Under the pieces are notes generated by a model. That model did no database searches, had not been told where the DNA came from, and worked only from the letters and a program-made list of their open reading frames with translations. Both the position numbers and the translations under genes were made by a program. This document shows, piece after piece, positions 18,005 to 27,536 of a DNA stretch of 64,000 bases (position 1 is the first letter of the stretch; every line of letters starts with the position of its first letter). The DNA comes from Terriglobia bacterium (GTDB lineage Bacteria; Acidobacteriota; Terriglobia; Versatilivoradales; Versatilivoraceae), in the NCBI GenBank assembly GCA_022452285.1, contig JAKUNG010000002.1:206576-270575 (forward strand), read 5' to 3'.

Positions 18005-18283
18005 CTAGGATTCTCGCTTTGACTGACAACAATTGACAAAAAAATTATATAACCAACCAAATACAAAACCACCGATGCCCCCATCTACCATTCCGTAAAT
18101 GGTACCCACCAATAAATCTCCAAGAGTACCTGCGGCATGAAAACCAGGATAAACCGAACTTATTAGTTGCAGGAAATGAAGACCGTAACCGGGAATCAAT
18201 AAATTCAGCAAGCCAGAAAATAAGATGCTCCCTCCCCAGAGAATTGCCCCTACAATTGCTAGGGCTCTTGTTGATAAATGCAT
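18005..18283 (-). CDS. Small two-helix membrane protein, 'bacteriophage holin' annotation family
   Basis: 92 residues with hydrophobic segments at about 7-32 and 54-82 and the pattern ALAIVGAILWG, then YPGF, then GTIYGMVDGGIGGFVFGWLYN. This is the pattern of small chromosomal proteins auto-annotated as bacteriophage holin family, widespread in environmental bacteria and not linked to prophage. AAGGAGG lies 4 bases before the ATG, so expression is likely. No phage genes are near, so a lysis role is unsupported. Function unknown. Confidence 0.75.
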   Translation of the reverse strand: MHLSTRALAIVGAILWGGSILFSGLLNLLIPGYGLHFLQLISSVYPGFHAAGTLGDLLVGTIYGMVDGGIGGFVFGWLYNFFVNCCQSKRES

Positions 18284-18414
18284 TATTCCTCCTTTTCAAT
18301 TCCTCAGAGTTATTGATTAGTAGAGTGTTGCATTAGAAAATTAGCTTTGCAATACCTGACCAACAAGACCCAATAAAAACATTTTAAATTTTCTTCCTTT
18401 TTCAGAACAATGTT

Positions 18415-19155
18415 CTATTTTTTAAACCTTTTTAATTCATCTTTCTGTGAAGGACTCATTAATTTTTCTACAGAACTTTTTCCTTTAATGGCATTCTTGT
18501 TCCCTTGTTCGGCAGCGCGACTATACCATTGAAAAGCTTTTAGGTAATCCTTTGGAACTCCTTGACCCATAAAATACATTGTGCCTAGGTTGTATTGGGC
18601 ACCAACGTGTCCTTGTTCACTAGCTAGCTTCCACCACTTAGCAGCTGCTTTTTCATCCTGATCAGTGCCTTCTCCTTTATAATACATTTCTCCTAGCTTA
18701 GCCTGCACATGAGAGTTTCCGCGTTTTACAGCTAATTGAATTAATCTTAAAGCTTCTTTAGGGTCTTTTGAAATACCTCGTCCATTTAGATAAGCCAAAC
18801 CCAAATTATACTGAGCATTATCATGCCCCTGATCTGCAGAAAATCGGTACCACCTAACGGACTCTACATGGCTTTGTAATACTCCTTGGCCTTCAGCATA
18901 TGCAACTCCCAAATTATATGCGGCTTCAGCATTTCCTTGATCTGCAGCAAGTCGGTACCACTTTGCTGCTTCTTGATGGCTTTTTGCAACTCCTCGTCCA
19001 TTATCATAAGCCACTCCTAAATTATATTGGGCTGTAGCATTGCCCTGTTCTGCTGCGAGTTTCCATAATTGAATAATTTCTTTGTCATTTTGCTGTCCCA
19101 ATGTTGTGGAACAAATTATTAATCCTGCTGCTATTGCGTATCTAAAAAATCTCAT
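18415..19155 (-). CDS. Secreted Sel1-repeat (TPR-like) protein
   Basis: 246 residues: signal peptide (about 1-20, ending STTLGQ) followed by six Sel1-like repeats, each about 36 residues with the pattern AxYNLGxxYxxGxGVxxxxxEAxxWYRxAAxQGN. The last repeat is followed by a short basic tail (ELKRFKK). Sel1 repeats form alpha-solenoids that bind proteins, often in envelope stress or secretion pathways. The repeats are so regular that local gene conversion is likely. The ribosome site is weak. Other Sel1 proteins are at 61.2 and 62.8 kb. Partner unknown. Confidence 0.85.
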   Translation of the reverse strand: MRFFRYAIAAGLIICSTTLGQQNDKEIIQLWKLAAEQGNATAQYNLGVAYDNGRGVAKSHQEAAKWYRLAADQGNAEAAYNLGVAYAEGQGVLQSHVESVRWYRFSADQGHDNAQYNLGLAYLNGRGISKDPKEALRLIQLAVKRGNSHVQAKLGEMYYKGEGTDQDEKAAAKWWKLASEQGHVGAQYNLGTMYFMGQGVPKDYLKAFQWYSRAAEQGNKNAIKGKSSVEKLMSPSQKDELKRFKK

Positions 19156-19451
19156 GCTGGAAAGTTCTCACCTAAACTCAAAATTAAAAAATCCGATCAA
19201 TAGCAGATTTTACAATGAGCCCCGCAACTCAGCAAGAGTAAGTCCAATTAAAAAATTATAAGCAATTTCAAAACAAATGAGTTTAAAAGAAATAGAGGTG
19301 ATGTAACGACGTGTAATTTACAATGAGAACTGTCATGATTTTTCCCTTTAATCTAATCAAGTCAACATGGGTCGATCTAAGCTCAACCGTTGTGTTACAC
19401 TCAAGTTTTTCTTGGACTAACTTGTCCACAATTCAAATCTGAAAGTGTCAA

Positions 19452-21308
19452 ATGCTTCCTCGTTTATTGATCTCTTTTGTCACAGTTTGGCTAATCATTG
19501 GTCTACCCTTGCCTATTAAGAGTAAAAGTCTCCTGGTAAATCAGCAAATGTCTCCTCCAGCCTGGGCTTTAATGGAACGAGAACTCTTGCGCCTTAATTC
19601 AGAAGCCTGTGAACTTTTTGCAAATAAATACCTAGACAAAAATGGCTACCTCCTACATGTGCCCCGATGGGGGACTTTGGATGGACCAGATGATGCCATC
19701 GAAACTTTTCATAACTGGACTTTACTTCATGCTTTAGGCGGTTCAGAAAGGGTCCTCGAACTATTTAAGTTGGCTTTAGAAGGCCATCTAAAACAGTATA
19801 GTGCACTACGTACTGTTAAAACAGATCTAGCAAGACATGGAGCCTATCATGATGAGTTCATCACGATGTCCGATTGGTTCCATACAGGAGAGGGCATGAG
19901 AGGTTTTATGTTTCAAGGTCTCTCAGAACCAGCTTCTAAAAAATTGATTAAGCGAATGAAACGTTTTGCTGGACTATATATGAATGAAGACCCTGAAGCA
20001 CCTAACTACGATCCAAAACACAAAATCATTCGGAGTCTTTGGAATGGAAGCAAAGGCCCACTATTGAAAAAAGCAACTACCTATGACTGGGTTGGTGACC
20101 CAGTAGTTGGTCGCTTTCATTTGCTACACAGTCCTCACGGCGCGAGTAAATTTCTTGATTTTGAAAAGTACTATCCGAAAATGCTAGCCCATTGTAGTGA
20201 ATACCTAGACAGTATTGGAGATCATCCACTTAACCTAGCATCAACTAATTTAGCTCTTAATTCTTACATGCTCACTCAAGAAAAAAAATATTCTGATTGG
20301 ATAGTTGAGTATGTTAACGCTTGGAAAAAAAGAACAGAACTCAATAGAGGTAACATCCCAACTAATATTGGCCTGAATGGCAAGATTGGTGGTGAATATG
20401 GCGGAAGGTGGTATAAAGGAACTTATGGCTGGAATTTTACAATCTTTGATGGGGAAATTGAAAAAATAGCCCATAGAAATACATTTTCAGCGGGAATGTG
20501 GCCAGGCTTTGGAAATGCCTTTTTACTGACAGGAAATCCAGCATACATTAATACTCTTCGCCGACAAATTTCTAACCTTTACGCCCAAAAAAAACTTGTT
20601 AGAGGCCAAGTTATGATTCCTCAAATGTTTGGTGATCCTCGGGGGTACCAATATACTGGCCAAGAACGTTGGTATCACTGGACTAATAATCTATTTACTG
20701 ACCGTCTACTGGAAATCTATCTTTGGTCAATGGATCGGAATGATCTGAAACATTTACCCAAAACCGGTTGGCTTAACTACTTGGAAGGAGGCAATCCCAA
20801 TTACCCAGAACAGACACTTCAAAATGATTTCAAATATATTAGAAATGTTATCCTGGCAATAAAAAACGATCCTACTACCCCTAAAACCCGCTTAGCTGAT
20901 TGGCTATTATCATTTAATCCTGCTAAAACTGACAACCTAGTCAACTTAATGCTCGGTGGTTCTCTTGCTGGACGGATCTGGACACTTCATACTAGAGTTC
21001 GATACTTTGATCCAGTCAATAAACGCGCAGGTTTACCTGAAGATGTGGCTACATTAGTTGAAAAACTTACAAAGGATTCCCTAACATTAACCCTTGTCAA
21101 TACAAATCAAATCCATCCTCATGAGGTGATTATCCAAGCAGGTGCTTATGGAGAACACCTCTTCAATTCAGTCACTGTTGGCAATCAAGAAATTTCAATT
21201 AAGAAATCTTCACTATTAGTCCGACTTGATCCAGGATGTGGTGCCCAGATGGTCTTCAATATGAAGCGCTATGTCAATCAACCAACTCTTTCTGCCCCTT
21301 GGCAATAA
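19452..21308 (+). CDS. Large secreted protein, probable alpha/alpha-barrel, unknown function
   Basis: 618 residues with a signal peptide (about 1-25). The body is rich in Trp, His and Tyr in patterns typical of (alpha/alpha)6-barrel carbohydrate-active enzymes: ETFHNWTLLHALGG, then ARHGAYHDEF, SDWFHTGEGM, YGGRWYKGTYGWNF, and HRNTFSAGMWPGFGNAFLLTG. The C-terminal 120 residues look like a beta-sandwich (VIIQAGAYGEHLFNSVTV). It might be a polysaccharide lyase or glycosidase, but no catalytic residues can be assigned. Similar long proteins of unknown function occur in planctomycete- and Poribacteria-type genomes (recollection, not searched). The plus-strand gene stands alone. Confidence 0.7.
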   Translation: MLPRLLISFVTVWLIIGLPLPIKSKSLLVNQQMSPPAWALMERELLRLNSEACELFANKYLDKNGYLLHVPRWGTLDGPDDAIETFHNWTLLHALGGSERVLELFKLALEGHLKQYSALRTVKTDLARHGAYHDEFITMSDWFHTGEGMRGFMFQGLSEPASKKLIKRMKRFAGLYMNEDPEAPNYDPKHKIIRSLWNGSKGPLLKKATTYDWVGDPVVGRFHLLHSPHGASKFLDFEKYYPKMLAHCSEYLDSIGDHPLNLASTNLALNSYMLTQEKKYSDWIVEYVNAWKKRTELNRGNIPTNIGLNGKIGGEYGGRWYKGTYGWNFTIFDGEIEKIAHRNTFSAGMWPGFGNAFLLTGNPAYINTLRRQISNLYAQKKLVRGQVMIPQMFGDPRGYQYTGQERWYHWTNNLFTDRLLEIYLWSMDRNDLKHLPKTGWLNYLEGGNPNYPEQTLQNDFKYIRNVILAIKNDPTTPKTRLADWLLSFNPAKTDNLVNLMLGGSLAGRIWTLHTRVRYFDPVNKRAGLPEDVATLVEKLTKDSLTLTLVNTNQIHPHEVIIQAGAYGEHLFNSVTVGNQEISIKKSSLLVRLDPGCGAQMVFNMKRYVNQPTLSAPWQ

Positions 21309-21515
21309 TACGGTTTCTATTTGTTACAATCCGGTGACACTCCCAGCGGGGGGCAACCATTTAATTGAATGTAATTAAGAAGTTAAGCGGATTTTAAATT
21401 CTAGAGATTTTACTTTGGATATCAATGGCAGGTATGGCTCTTACAGGGAACAACCAACAATTATTAATCTACAGATTACCCTCTCCAGTTGCTACTTCTT
21501 ATTATTGAAATCTTT

Positions 21516-22571
21516 TTATTCAGCGTTCAACTTCACGTTAACACTTGTTATAATTCCGTTCTTTCTATTTACTTTTCGAATTTGGTTATTACCTGTGTCA
21601 GCAATATAAAGATCCTGACCTTGATCAATGGTTACATCAAAAGGACTTGATAAACTAGCTTTTTTAGCAGGCCCGCCATCCCCATCAAAATTATCACTGC
21701 CACTTCCAGCTATAGTTGAAATAATTCCGGTCTTGACATCAACAAACCTTACTCGATGGTTTCCAGTATCGGCAATATAAAGACTTCCGTTTTGATCAAG
21801 AGTGATGGAAAAAGGACTAGAGAGACTAGCAGAAACTGCAGGTCCTTCATCCCCACTAAAACCACTTTTTCCATTGCCAGCAACCGTTGAGATTATTCCA
21901 GTTTTTCTATCCACTTTTCGGATCCGATTATTGCCCGTGTCAGCAATATAAAGATTTCCTTTTCTATCAACAGCAATGTCGAAAGGAACATCAAAAGCAG
22001 CTTCAGTAGCAGCTCCGCCATCCCCGGAAAATCCTGTTTTTCCACTTCCTGCAATAGTTGTAATTATTCCTGTTTGAGAGTGCACCCGACGAATGCGTCG
22101 ACTACTCTGTTCAACAATCAGGATATGACCTTCATTATCAATAGCTATTCCAACAGGAGTTGACAGGCTAGCTTCGGTAGCTTTTACATCATCATAACGG
22201 TAACCAAACTGGCGGTTCCCTGCTACAATTGTTAGGGCTCCAGTTTTGTTATCAAGTTTAAAAACTCTATGAGTATTCCGATCGCAGATATACAGGTTGT
22301 CTTTATTGTCAAGAGCCAGTCCAACAGGCCGACCTATATCAATTTTTCGGCCAGAAACAGGGTCTATAATTCCTCTTGCAACACGAAGTGAAAGTTTCCC
22401 AGAGGACTCCAGCTGCAAAACTTGAAACTTGACATCATCACTAATTAAAAGTTCTCCTTTAGATTTGATCCCAATAGAACGAGGTGTAATTGGGTCAGCA
22501 ACCTGAGCCCACAAGCCGAATGAAGGAAAAAATAAACTAACAACTAATAAAATTGCGCTAATTGCGCTCAT
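21516..22571 (-). CDS. Secreted NHL-repeat beta-propeller
   Basis: 351 residues: signal peptide (about 1-22, ending LWAQ) followed by five or six NHL repeats, each with a core such as DGLYIADTGNNRIRKV followed by TGIISTIAGSG and GFSGDGGPA. This is the common secreted NHL propeller, usually a binding or structural domain rather than an enzyme. AAGGAG lies 6 bases before the ATG. The repeats are highly similar at DNA level. It is divergent from the PQQ-like propeller gene. Ligand unknown. Confidence 0.88.
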   Translation of the reverse strand: MSAISAILLVVSLFFPSFGLWAQVADPITPRSIGIKSKGELLISDDVKFQVLQLESSGKLSLRVARGIIDPVSGRKIDIGRPVGLALDNKDNLYICDRNTHRVFKLDNKTGALTIVAGNRQFGYRYDDVKATEASLSTPVGIAIDNEGHILIVEQSSRRIRRVHSQTGIITTIAGSGKTGFSGDGGAATEAAFDVPFDIAVDRKGNLYIADTGNNRIRKVDRKTGIISTVAGNGKSGFSGDEGPAVSASLSSPFSITLDQNGSLYIADTGNHRVRFVDVKTGIISTIAGSGSDNFDGDGGPAKKASLSSPFDVTIDQGQDLYIADTGNNQIRKVNRKNGIITSVNVKLNAE

Positions 22572-22942
22572 GTTTGGCTCCTTAAGGTTTTTACGCTGAA
22601 ACTAGAATTCTCTCTTAATTAATGTACCTCTGAGTTCAGTACAATGTAAAGAGTACGCCCTACAGGTTAATTGATTTTTTGCAATGAAACAACTATCTAT
22701 TCCCTTAACCATAACTAATGGATCTAATTCTTTAAACACCGTTACTTTAATTATCTTAAATTATTGAAAAACCCCTCACTCTTCTCGTTTTTATATTTAG
22801 AAAGAAAGTTTTTAAATAACTTCTCATTTTTATACTAAAATAAATTACACGGGTATAAGAGGCTCTGGTCAGTGTATACTGATCTTATTGAATACTTTGT
22901 AATAATAGAAAGAACAACTAATTTATCTAGGGAGGAAACCCC
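22572..22942. other. Intergenic region between two divergent propeller genes
   Basis: 371 AT-rich bases that must hold promoters for both the NHL and PQQ-like genes. No repeat, RNA or small gene was recognised. The plus-strand gene has a strong GGGAGG ribosome site at about 22931. Confidence 0.4.
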
Positions 22943-24265
22943 ATGAAAGCACTGGCTGGAATCGTGGTTGGATTAATTGTCGTTTGGGTTTTTTGGATTT
23001 CCTTAAGTGAAACAAAAAATGAATCTGGCAATCAAGCGTATTGGCCCCACTGGAGGGGACCTCAGGCAACAGGAGTTTCTCCTACTGGTGCACCTCCAGT
23101 AAAATGGAATGAAAACAAAAATGTTCGATGGAAAACCGTTTTACCAGGTAAAGGACATGCCACCCCTATTATCTGGGGCGACACTATCTTTGTCACAACA
23201 GCCATTCCAACTGATCGGGAGATTGAAAACCCTGAAAAAGTTGGAGCAATTCCTCCAACTCATTTTCTCAAGTTTCAACTTATGGCTCTAGACCGGAAGA
23301 CTGGGTCAATATTGTGGCAAAGAACTGCTCGCGAACAGGGACCTCATGAAGGAACCCACGCTACAGCTACCTGGGCCTCTAATTCTCCCGTAACAGATGG
23401 CAACTATGTTTATGCGCATTTTGGTTCGTTCGGTCTTTATTGTTATGACATGAATGGAAACCTTGTTTGGGAAAAAGACCTCGGTGACATGTCAGTTAGA
23501 CTTACATTCGGAGAAGGGAGTTCACCAGTTCTTCATGGAGACAAAATTGTTATTCTCTGGGACCATCAAGGACAATCATTCATTGTGGCCCTCAACAAAA
23601 ATACTGGAGAGGAACTGTGGAAGGTCGATCGTGATGAAGAAACATCATGGTCTAGCCCTATAGTGGTTGAGCATGCTGGAAAAGCCCAAGTAATTACTAG
23701 CGCTACAAATCGAACGCGCAGTTATGATTTAGAGACCGGCAACCTGATTTGGGACACCAGCGGTGTTACCCTCAATGCAATTCCCTCCCCTGTAGCATCT
23801 GAAGACTTGGTTTTCGTGATGAGTGGCTTCAGAGGAAACATTCTGCAAGCCATCCGTTTTGGTTCCGCTAAAGGAGACATCACCGATTCAAAAAATATTG
23901 CCTGGGAATATGACCGTGATACACCTTATGTTCCTTCTCCTCTTCTTTATGGCAATATTCTCTACTTTCTTAAAAGTAACAGCGGTGTTCTATCTTGTTT
24001 CGATGCTACTACTGGAAAATCACATTATGGTCCAAAACGGCTAGAGGGTATAGAAGGCGTTTATGCTTCTCCAGTTGGCGCAAACAACCGGGTCTACCTT
24101 CCTGCACAAAATGGAACAACCATGGTAATTGAACGGGGCCCCGAATTTAAGATCCTTGCTCAAAATTCTCTGCCCGATGCATTTGATGCCTCTCCAGCTA
24201 TTGTTGGCAAGGAACTCTACCTGCGTGGCCATAAAGCACTTTATTGCATTGCTCCTGGTTCTTAG
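22943..24265 (+). CDS. PQQ-binding-like beta-propeller, membrane-anchored or secreted
   Basis: 440 residues. An N-terminal hydrophobic segment (about 4-22) anchors or exports the protein; then comes WPHWRGPQATGVS, the standard opening of the planctomycete/acidobacterial PQQ-like propellers, followed by repeated blades with W-motifs such as LDRKTGSILWQ, DMNGNLVWEKDLG, and LNKNTGEELWKV. No clear PQQ-dehydrogenase catalytic Asp/Glu set is seen, so it may be a structural or BamB-like propeller. GGGAGG precedes the ATG. It may form a unit with the downstream SixA-like gene, 35-55 bases away. Confidence 0.87.
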   Translation: MKALAGIVVGLIVVWVFWISLSETKNESGNQAYWPHWRGPQATGVSPTGAPPVKWNENKNVRWKTVLPGKGHATPIIWGDTIFVTTAIPTDREIENPEKVGAIPPTHFLKFQLMALDRKTGSILWQRTAREQGPHEGTHATATWASNSPVTDGNYVYAHFGSFGLYCYDMNGNLVWEKDLGDMSVRLTFGEGSSPVLHGDKIVILWDHQGQSFIVALNKNTGEELWKVDRDEETSWSSPIVVEHAGKAQVITSATNRTRSYDLETGNLIWDTSGVTLNAIPSPVASEDLVFVMSGFRGNILQAIRFGSAKGDITDSKNIAWEYDRDTPYVPSPLLYGNILYFLKSNSGVLSCFDATTGKSHYGPKRLEGIEGVYASPVGANNRVYLPAQNGTTMVIERGPEFKILAQNSLPDAFDASPAIVGKELYLRGHKALYCIAPGS

Positions 24266-24320
24266 TTAAGAAAAGTTTGGAAGAGCCCTTTAAACAGGTT
24301 TGGTTGAAAAGTACGGTACG

Positions 24321-24815
24321 GTGAAGAAATTAATTGTTATCCGTCATGGCAAATCAACATGGGATAATCTCCAGTTAAGAGACTTTGACCGGCCTCTTAA
24401 TGAGCGTGGTCGACAAGATGCTCCAAAGATTGGGCAGCGGCTGGCTAGTCTCTCATTAATGCCAGATAAGTTTATATCTAGTCCTGCTAAAAGAGCGATC
24501 TCAACAGCTTTTGCGATTGGCGAAGAAATAGGATTCCATAAAGATGAAATCCATCAAGACATTAATCTTTATGGAGCTACAGCATCTGACCTATTAAAAG
24601 TTTTAGCAAATCTAGATGATACAGAAAAACTAGTCTTCCTGGTTGGCCATAATCCGGGTCTCACCGATTTCATTAACTCTTATATGGGCTACCCACTTCA
24701 AATATTACCAACTTGTGGCATTTGTTGTGCTGATTTTAAAATCAATTCTTGGTCAGAAATCTTCCAAAACAATGGAACACTGATCTTCTTTGATTCACCA
24801 CGTTCCCAAAAATGA
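24321..24815 (+). CDS. SixA-type histidine phosphatase
   Basis: 164-residue histidine phosphatase with RHGKSTWDN at the N-terminus (phosphohistidine intermediate in RHG), RDFDRPLNERG, SSPAKRAISTA and the second histidine in VGHNPGLTDF. This is the SixA layout. SixA dephosphorylates phosphohistidine proteins; other members act on small phosphates. The start is uncertain: an in-frame TTG at 24300 would add seven residues; the GTG at 24321 gives the family-typical beginning VKKLIVIRHG and is preferred, though neither has a strong ribosome site. It follows the propeller gene closely. Confidence 0.85.
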   Translation: MKKLIVIRHGKSTWDNLQLRDFDRPLNERGRQDAPKIGQRLASLSLMPDKFISSPAKRAISTAFAIGEEIGFHKDEIHQDINLYGATASDLLKVLANLDDTEKLVFLVGHNPGLTDFINSYMGYPLQILPTCGICCADFKINSWSEIFQNNGTLIFFDSPRSQK

Positions 24816-24893
24816 CATACTATAAGTTTTATTAACCAGTTGTAACTATGAGCTTCTGACATTGTTAAACTATTCTCCTAAGGGTGGAATCCA

Positions 24894-26423
24894 ATGATAA
24901 ATTTTTCGAATTCAACAAAGATACGTGGAGTCTTTCTTCTAGTGTTTCTGACTGTATGCTCCTGGAGTCTTTGGAAAAACACAATGCCTGCATCAGATCC
25001 AGATCCAGATAAAATCTTTGTATTACAGCAGGACACAGCTGTTGGCCAACTTGCCTTAGAAGTAAAAGAAGCCCATTCCAATTTACACATGCCCGCTCGT
25101 CTCTATTTTTCTTACTCCGACGGCCGGGAGGAATTACCAACCGTTGGTCGCTTTAAAAATTTTCTTGTAACAGCGTCAGGACGAGATCTAAAGACTTTAC
25201 CTGTTGGGGAATACCAAGTTTTTGTTAGCCGTGGAACCGAATACTCACTCGATCAGCAAAAAATCAAAATTAAAGAAAATAAAACTACCTATCTAAATTC
25301 TACCCTGGAGCGAATTGTTGATACCTCTGGGTTTATTTCTGCTGATTTTCATCTACATTTACAATTTGCAATGCGTGATGGAGCTATAACAACTGCAGCT
25401 GAAGGTATCGATTTTTTGACAGCGACTGATCATAATATTTTGAAAGATTATGCCCCACACATTCGTGCCCTCCGACTAGAACGTTTTATTACATCTGTGG
25501 TTGGCTCTGAGATTGACACTGCCTTTGGTCATTTTAATAGTTTCCCACTTAAGCTAGACCGTTGGAAACGAAAAGAGTTTAGACACAGCATTCGAACTCC
25601 TGGTGAATTTCTCAGAATTGTCCGCCAAGAACCTGGCGAACAGGTTGTACAAATCAATCATCCCAGACGATGGAAATCAAGCCCTACCAGTGGCTATTTT
25701 GACGAGCGAATTAACATGAAAACTGGAAATTTTGACTACCCTTACTTTGAAACTGGCTTTGACACCGTAGAAATTTTCAATGCAATCACGGATAAAAAGG
25801 GGGAAACCTATGGCCGTAGCGAGCTAGTCGAACAAAAGTTAAAAGATTGGTACCACTTACTTAACCGTGGAATACTCATTGCCGGTGTTGCAAATACCGA
25901 TGCCCATAGATACCCCGAAGACTCTCTTGGCTACCCCCGAAACTATGTCGTTTCTTCAACTGATAATCCTTGGGAGATCAATCCTAACAACGTGGTTCAA
26001 TCTGTCAAAAATAGAGCCCTTACTAGCAGCTTGGGTCCTTACATTCAATTTACTGGAAATGGTTCTCCAGTAGGATCTGTGATTACGGATCTTGACCAAT
26101 CAATTTCCTTGCGGATTGACGTTCAATCACCTCCTTGGATTCCAGTAGAAAAATTGGAAGTTATCGCTAATGGGAAACTGATAAAGTCTTATTCAATTTC
26201 TCCTCCTGAAAAAGATAAAGCATGGGAGTTTAGTACTGAACTGATCGTTGAATGCGCCCAAGACACCTGGTACCTAGTTATAGCAAGCTCCCAGACACCC
26301 TGGAGCCAGCCATTCCAGAACTATCGGTCCTTCTCATTTACTAACCCAGTCTTTGTCGATGTAAATGGTAATGGGTATTTTGATGCCCCTAACGGTGGCG
26401 CACCTCAAATAAACCAACAATGA
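24894..26423 (+). CDS. Secreted CehA/McbA-type PHP metallohydrolase
   Basis: 509 residues with an N-terminal hydrophobic export segment (about 9-24). Residues 145-345 form a PHP domain: HxH in DFHLHL, TDHN in TATDHNIL, GSEID, a His in QINHPRRW, and the last metal motif NTDAHRYP. The N-terminal 140 residues look beta-rich, carboxypeptidase-regulatory-like, and the C-terminus is beta-rich. CehA and McbA are carbaryl hydrolases of this family, but most members have unknown substrates. Start supported by AAGGGTGGA. Convergent with a metallophosphoesterase across a 16-bp palindrome. Confidence 0.83.
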   Translation: MINFSNSTKIRGVFLLVFLTVCSWSLWKNTMPASDPDPDKIFVLQQDTAVGQLALEVKEAHSNLHMPARLYFSYSDGREELPTVGRFKNFLVTASGRDLKTLPVGEYQVFVSRGTEYSLDQQKIKIKENKTTYLNSTLERIVDTSGFISADFHLHLQFAMRDGAITTAAEGIDFLTATDHNILKDYAPHIRALRLERFITSVVGSEIDTAFGHFNSFPLKLDRWKRKEFRHSIRTPGEFLRIVRQEPGEQVVQINHPRRWKSSPTSGYFDERINMKTGNFDYPYFETGFDTVEIFNAITDKKGETYGRSELVEQKLKDWYHLLNRGILIAGVANTDAHRYPEDSLGYPRNYVVSSTDNPWEINPNNVVQSVKNRALTSSLGPYIQFTGNGSPVGSVITDLDQSISLRIDVQSPPWIPVEKLEVIANGKLIKSYSISPPEKDKAWEFSTELIVECAQDTWYLVIASSQTPWSQPFQNYRSFSFTNPVFVDVNGNGYFDAPNGGAPQINQQ

Positions 26424-26445
26424 AAAATCGTAGGAGCTTATCCAG

Positions 26446-26461
26446 TTAGATTATAATCTAA
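26446..26461. terminator. 16-bp perfect palindrome between convergent genes
   Basis: TTAGATTATAATCTAA lies 22 bases after the PHP gene stop and 6 bases before the stop of the convergent phosphoesterase gene. It could be a bidirectional weak terminator; the AT content makes it weak as a hairpin. Confidence 0.3.
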
Positions 26462-26467
26462 AGTAAC

Positions 26468-27436
26468 CTATCTTGACATGGGGTACTCTAGGGCAAACTG
26501 GCTATCGGAATCTATTTCATTTTTCTCGAGGGTTGGAGAAAAAGTGCTGACCTGAATTTTGTTTTTCTGCGGTGAAAATTTCATAATTCGTAGCCACCCA
26601 TTCCCTCCGTTTTCCCGTCCTTGGTAGTTAGACAAAAGACTATGGACCACGTTCCCCTTATAAGTGTCCTGCCTCAAAGCTTCACCCAAAACATGTCCAC
26701 ATAGCATCAAGGAAAAATTAGAATTGTCTTTCAAAACATCATAGGTTGCCTGACCTTGAAAACCAAAGGTTCCATCTAGTTTTAACAAACTGTGGCTGAC
26801 AATTATAGCTCGTCGTTCCTTATATTTTTTAAGAACTGAATCTGCCCAGCCCAAGACATCACTACCTGCATTATATTCAAAAAACAGGACAATAAAATCT
26901 AATCCTCCTGCACTAAAAAGATGGTAGAAATTATCATTATCACTACCGTAGTTCTGGCCATACCAGGGTTTATTTTTAAAACGAGAGACTCCAAAGTACC
27001 GGTTATATAGCTGGGTTGTCTCAAGGTGAACCCCATCAATAAGAACAGGAAGACCGCGGTAAATATACTTATCATGGTTCCCAACAGCAATCCCATAGGG
27101 AATAGGATTTAACCCTTCTAAATGACTGAAAGCCTTATCAGCATGAATCCATTCCTCTTCCCGATCAGCATGATTAACACAATCTCCCAAGTGAGCAACG
27201 TAAACGATGTTAAATAGATCTCTATTATCAGAGATCCATTTAGTTTGTGCTTTGAAAATTTCAGGAGTACCTCCTTTATGGCCGGAAGCATAGTTTTGAG
27301 TATCTGGCAATACAACGACAGTAAAGTCTTCTGAGTAAGACAAAGTACAAACAGAAAGAATTAAAATAATAAATAGAGCTCCTATTTTGAGGTAACAACT
27401 AATATTAAAATGAGCACTCAAATAGTTTTTAGTCAT
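26468..27436 (-). CDS. Secreted metallophosphoesterase, DTQ variant
   Basis: 322 residues. A signal segment (about 14-35, ending TLSYSED) is followed by a calcineurin-like domain. Motifs: PDTQNY in place of DxH, LGDCVNHAD, VGNHD, a His in IVSHSLL, and LCGHVLGE in place of GHxH. The DTQ/GHxxG pattern is that of the secreted metallophosphoesterase group common in Bacteroidota and Planctomycetota. It probably cleaves an extracellular phosphoester or phosphonate-type substrate; which one is unknown. AAGGATC precedes the ATG. Confidence 0.82.
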   Translation of the reverse strand: MTKNYLSAHFNISCYLKIGALFIILILSVCTLSYSEDFTVVVLPDTQNYASGHKGGTPEIFKAQTKWISDNRDLFNIVYVAHLGDCVNHADREEEWIHADKAFSHLEGLNPIPYGIAVGNHDKYIYRGLPVLIDGVHLETTQLYNRYFGVSRFKNKPWYGQNYGSDNDNFYHLFSAGGLDFIVLFFEYNAGSDVLGWADSVLKKYKERRAIIVSHSLLKLDGTFGFQGQATYDVLKDNSNFSLMLCGHVLGEALRQDTYKGNVVHSLLSNYQGRENGGNGWLRIMKFSPQKNKIQVSTFSPTLEKNEIDSDSQFALEYPMSR

Positions 27437-27536
27437 GTTACGATCCTTTCGAAGACAAGCAATACATTGAACTCTAGCAATCTGAAAATCAACTAAAAGC
27501 CCCCGCTACATCCATATTCTCCTCGTTATTTTTTTT

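Noticed and set aside
18005..18283. Prophage lysis module suggested by the holin-type annotation
   Set aside because: No phage genes nearby; the family is widespread on chromosomes.
21516..22571. Tandem DNA repeats as a repeat array
   Set aside because: They are the coding repeats of the NHL propeller.
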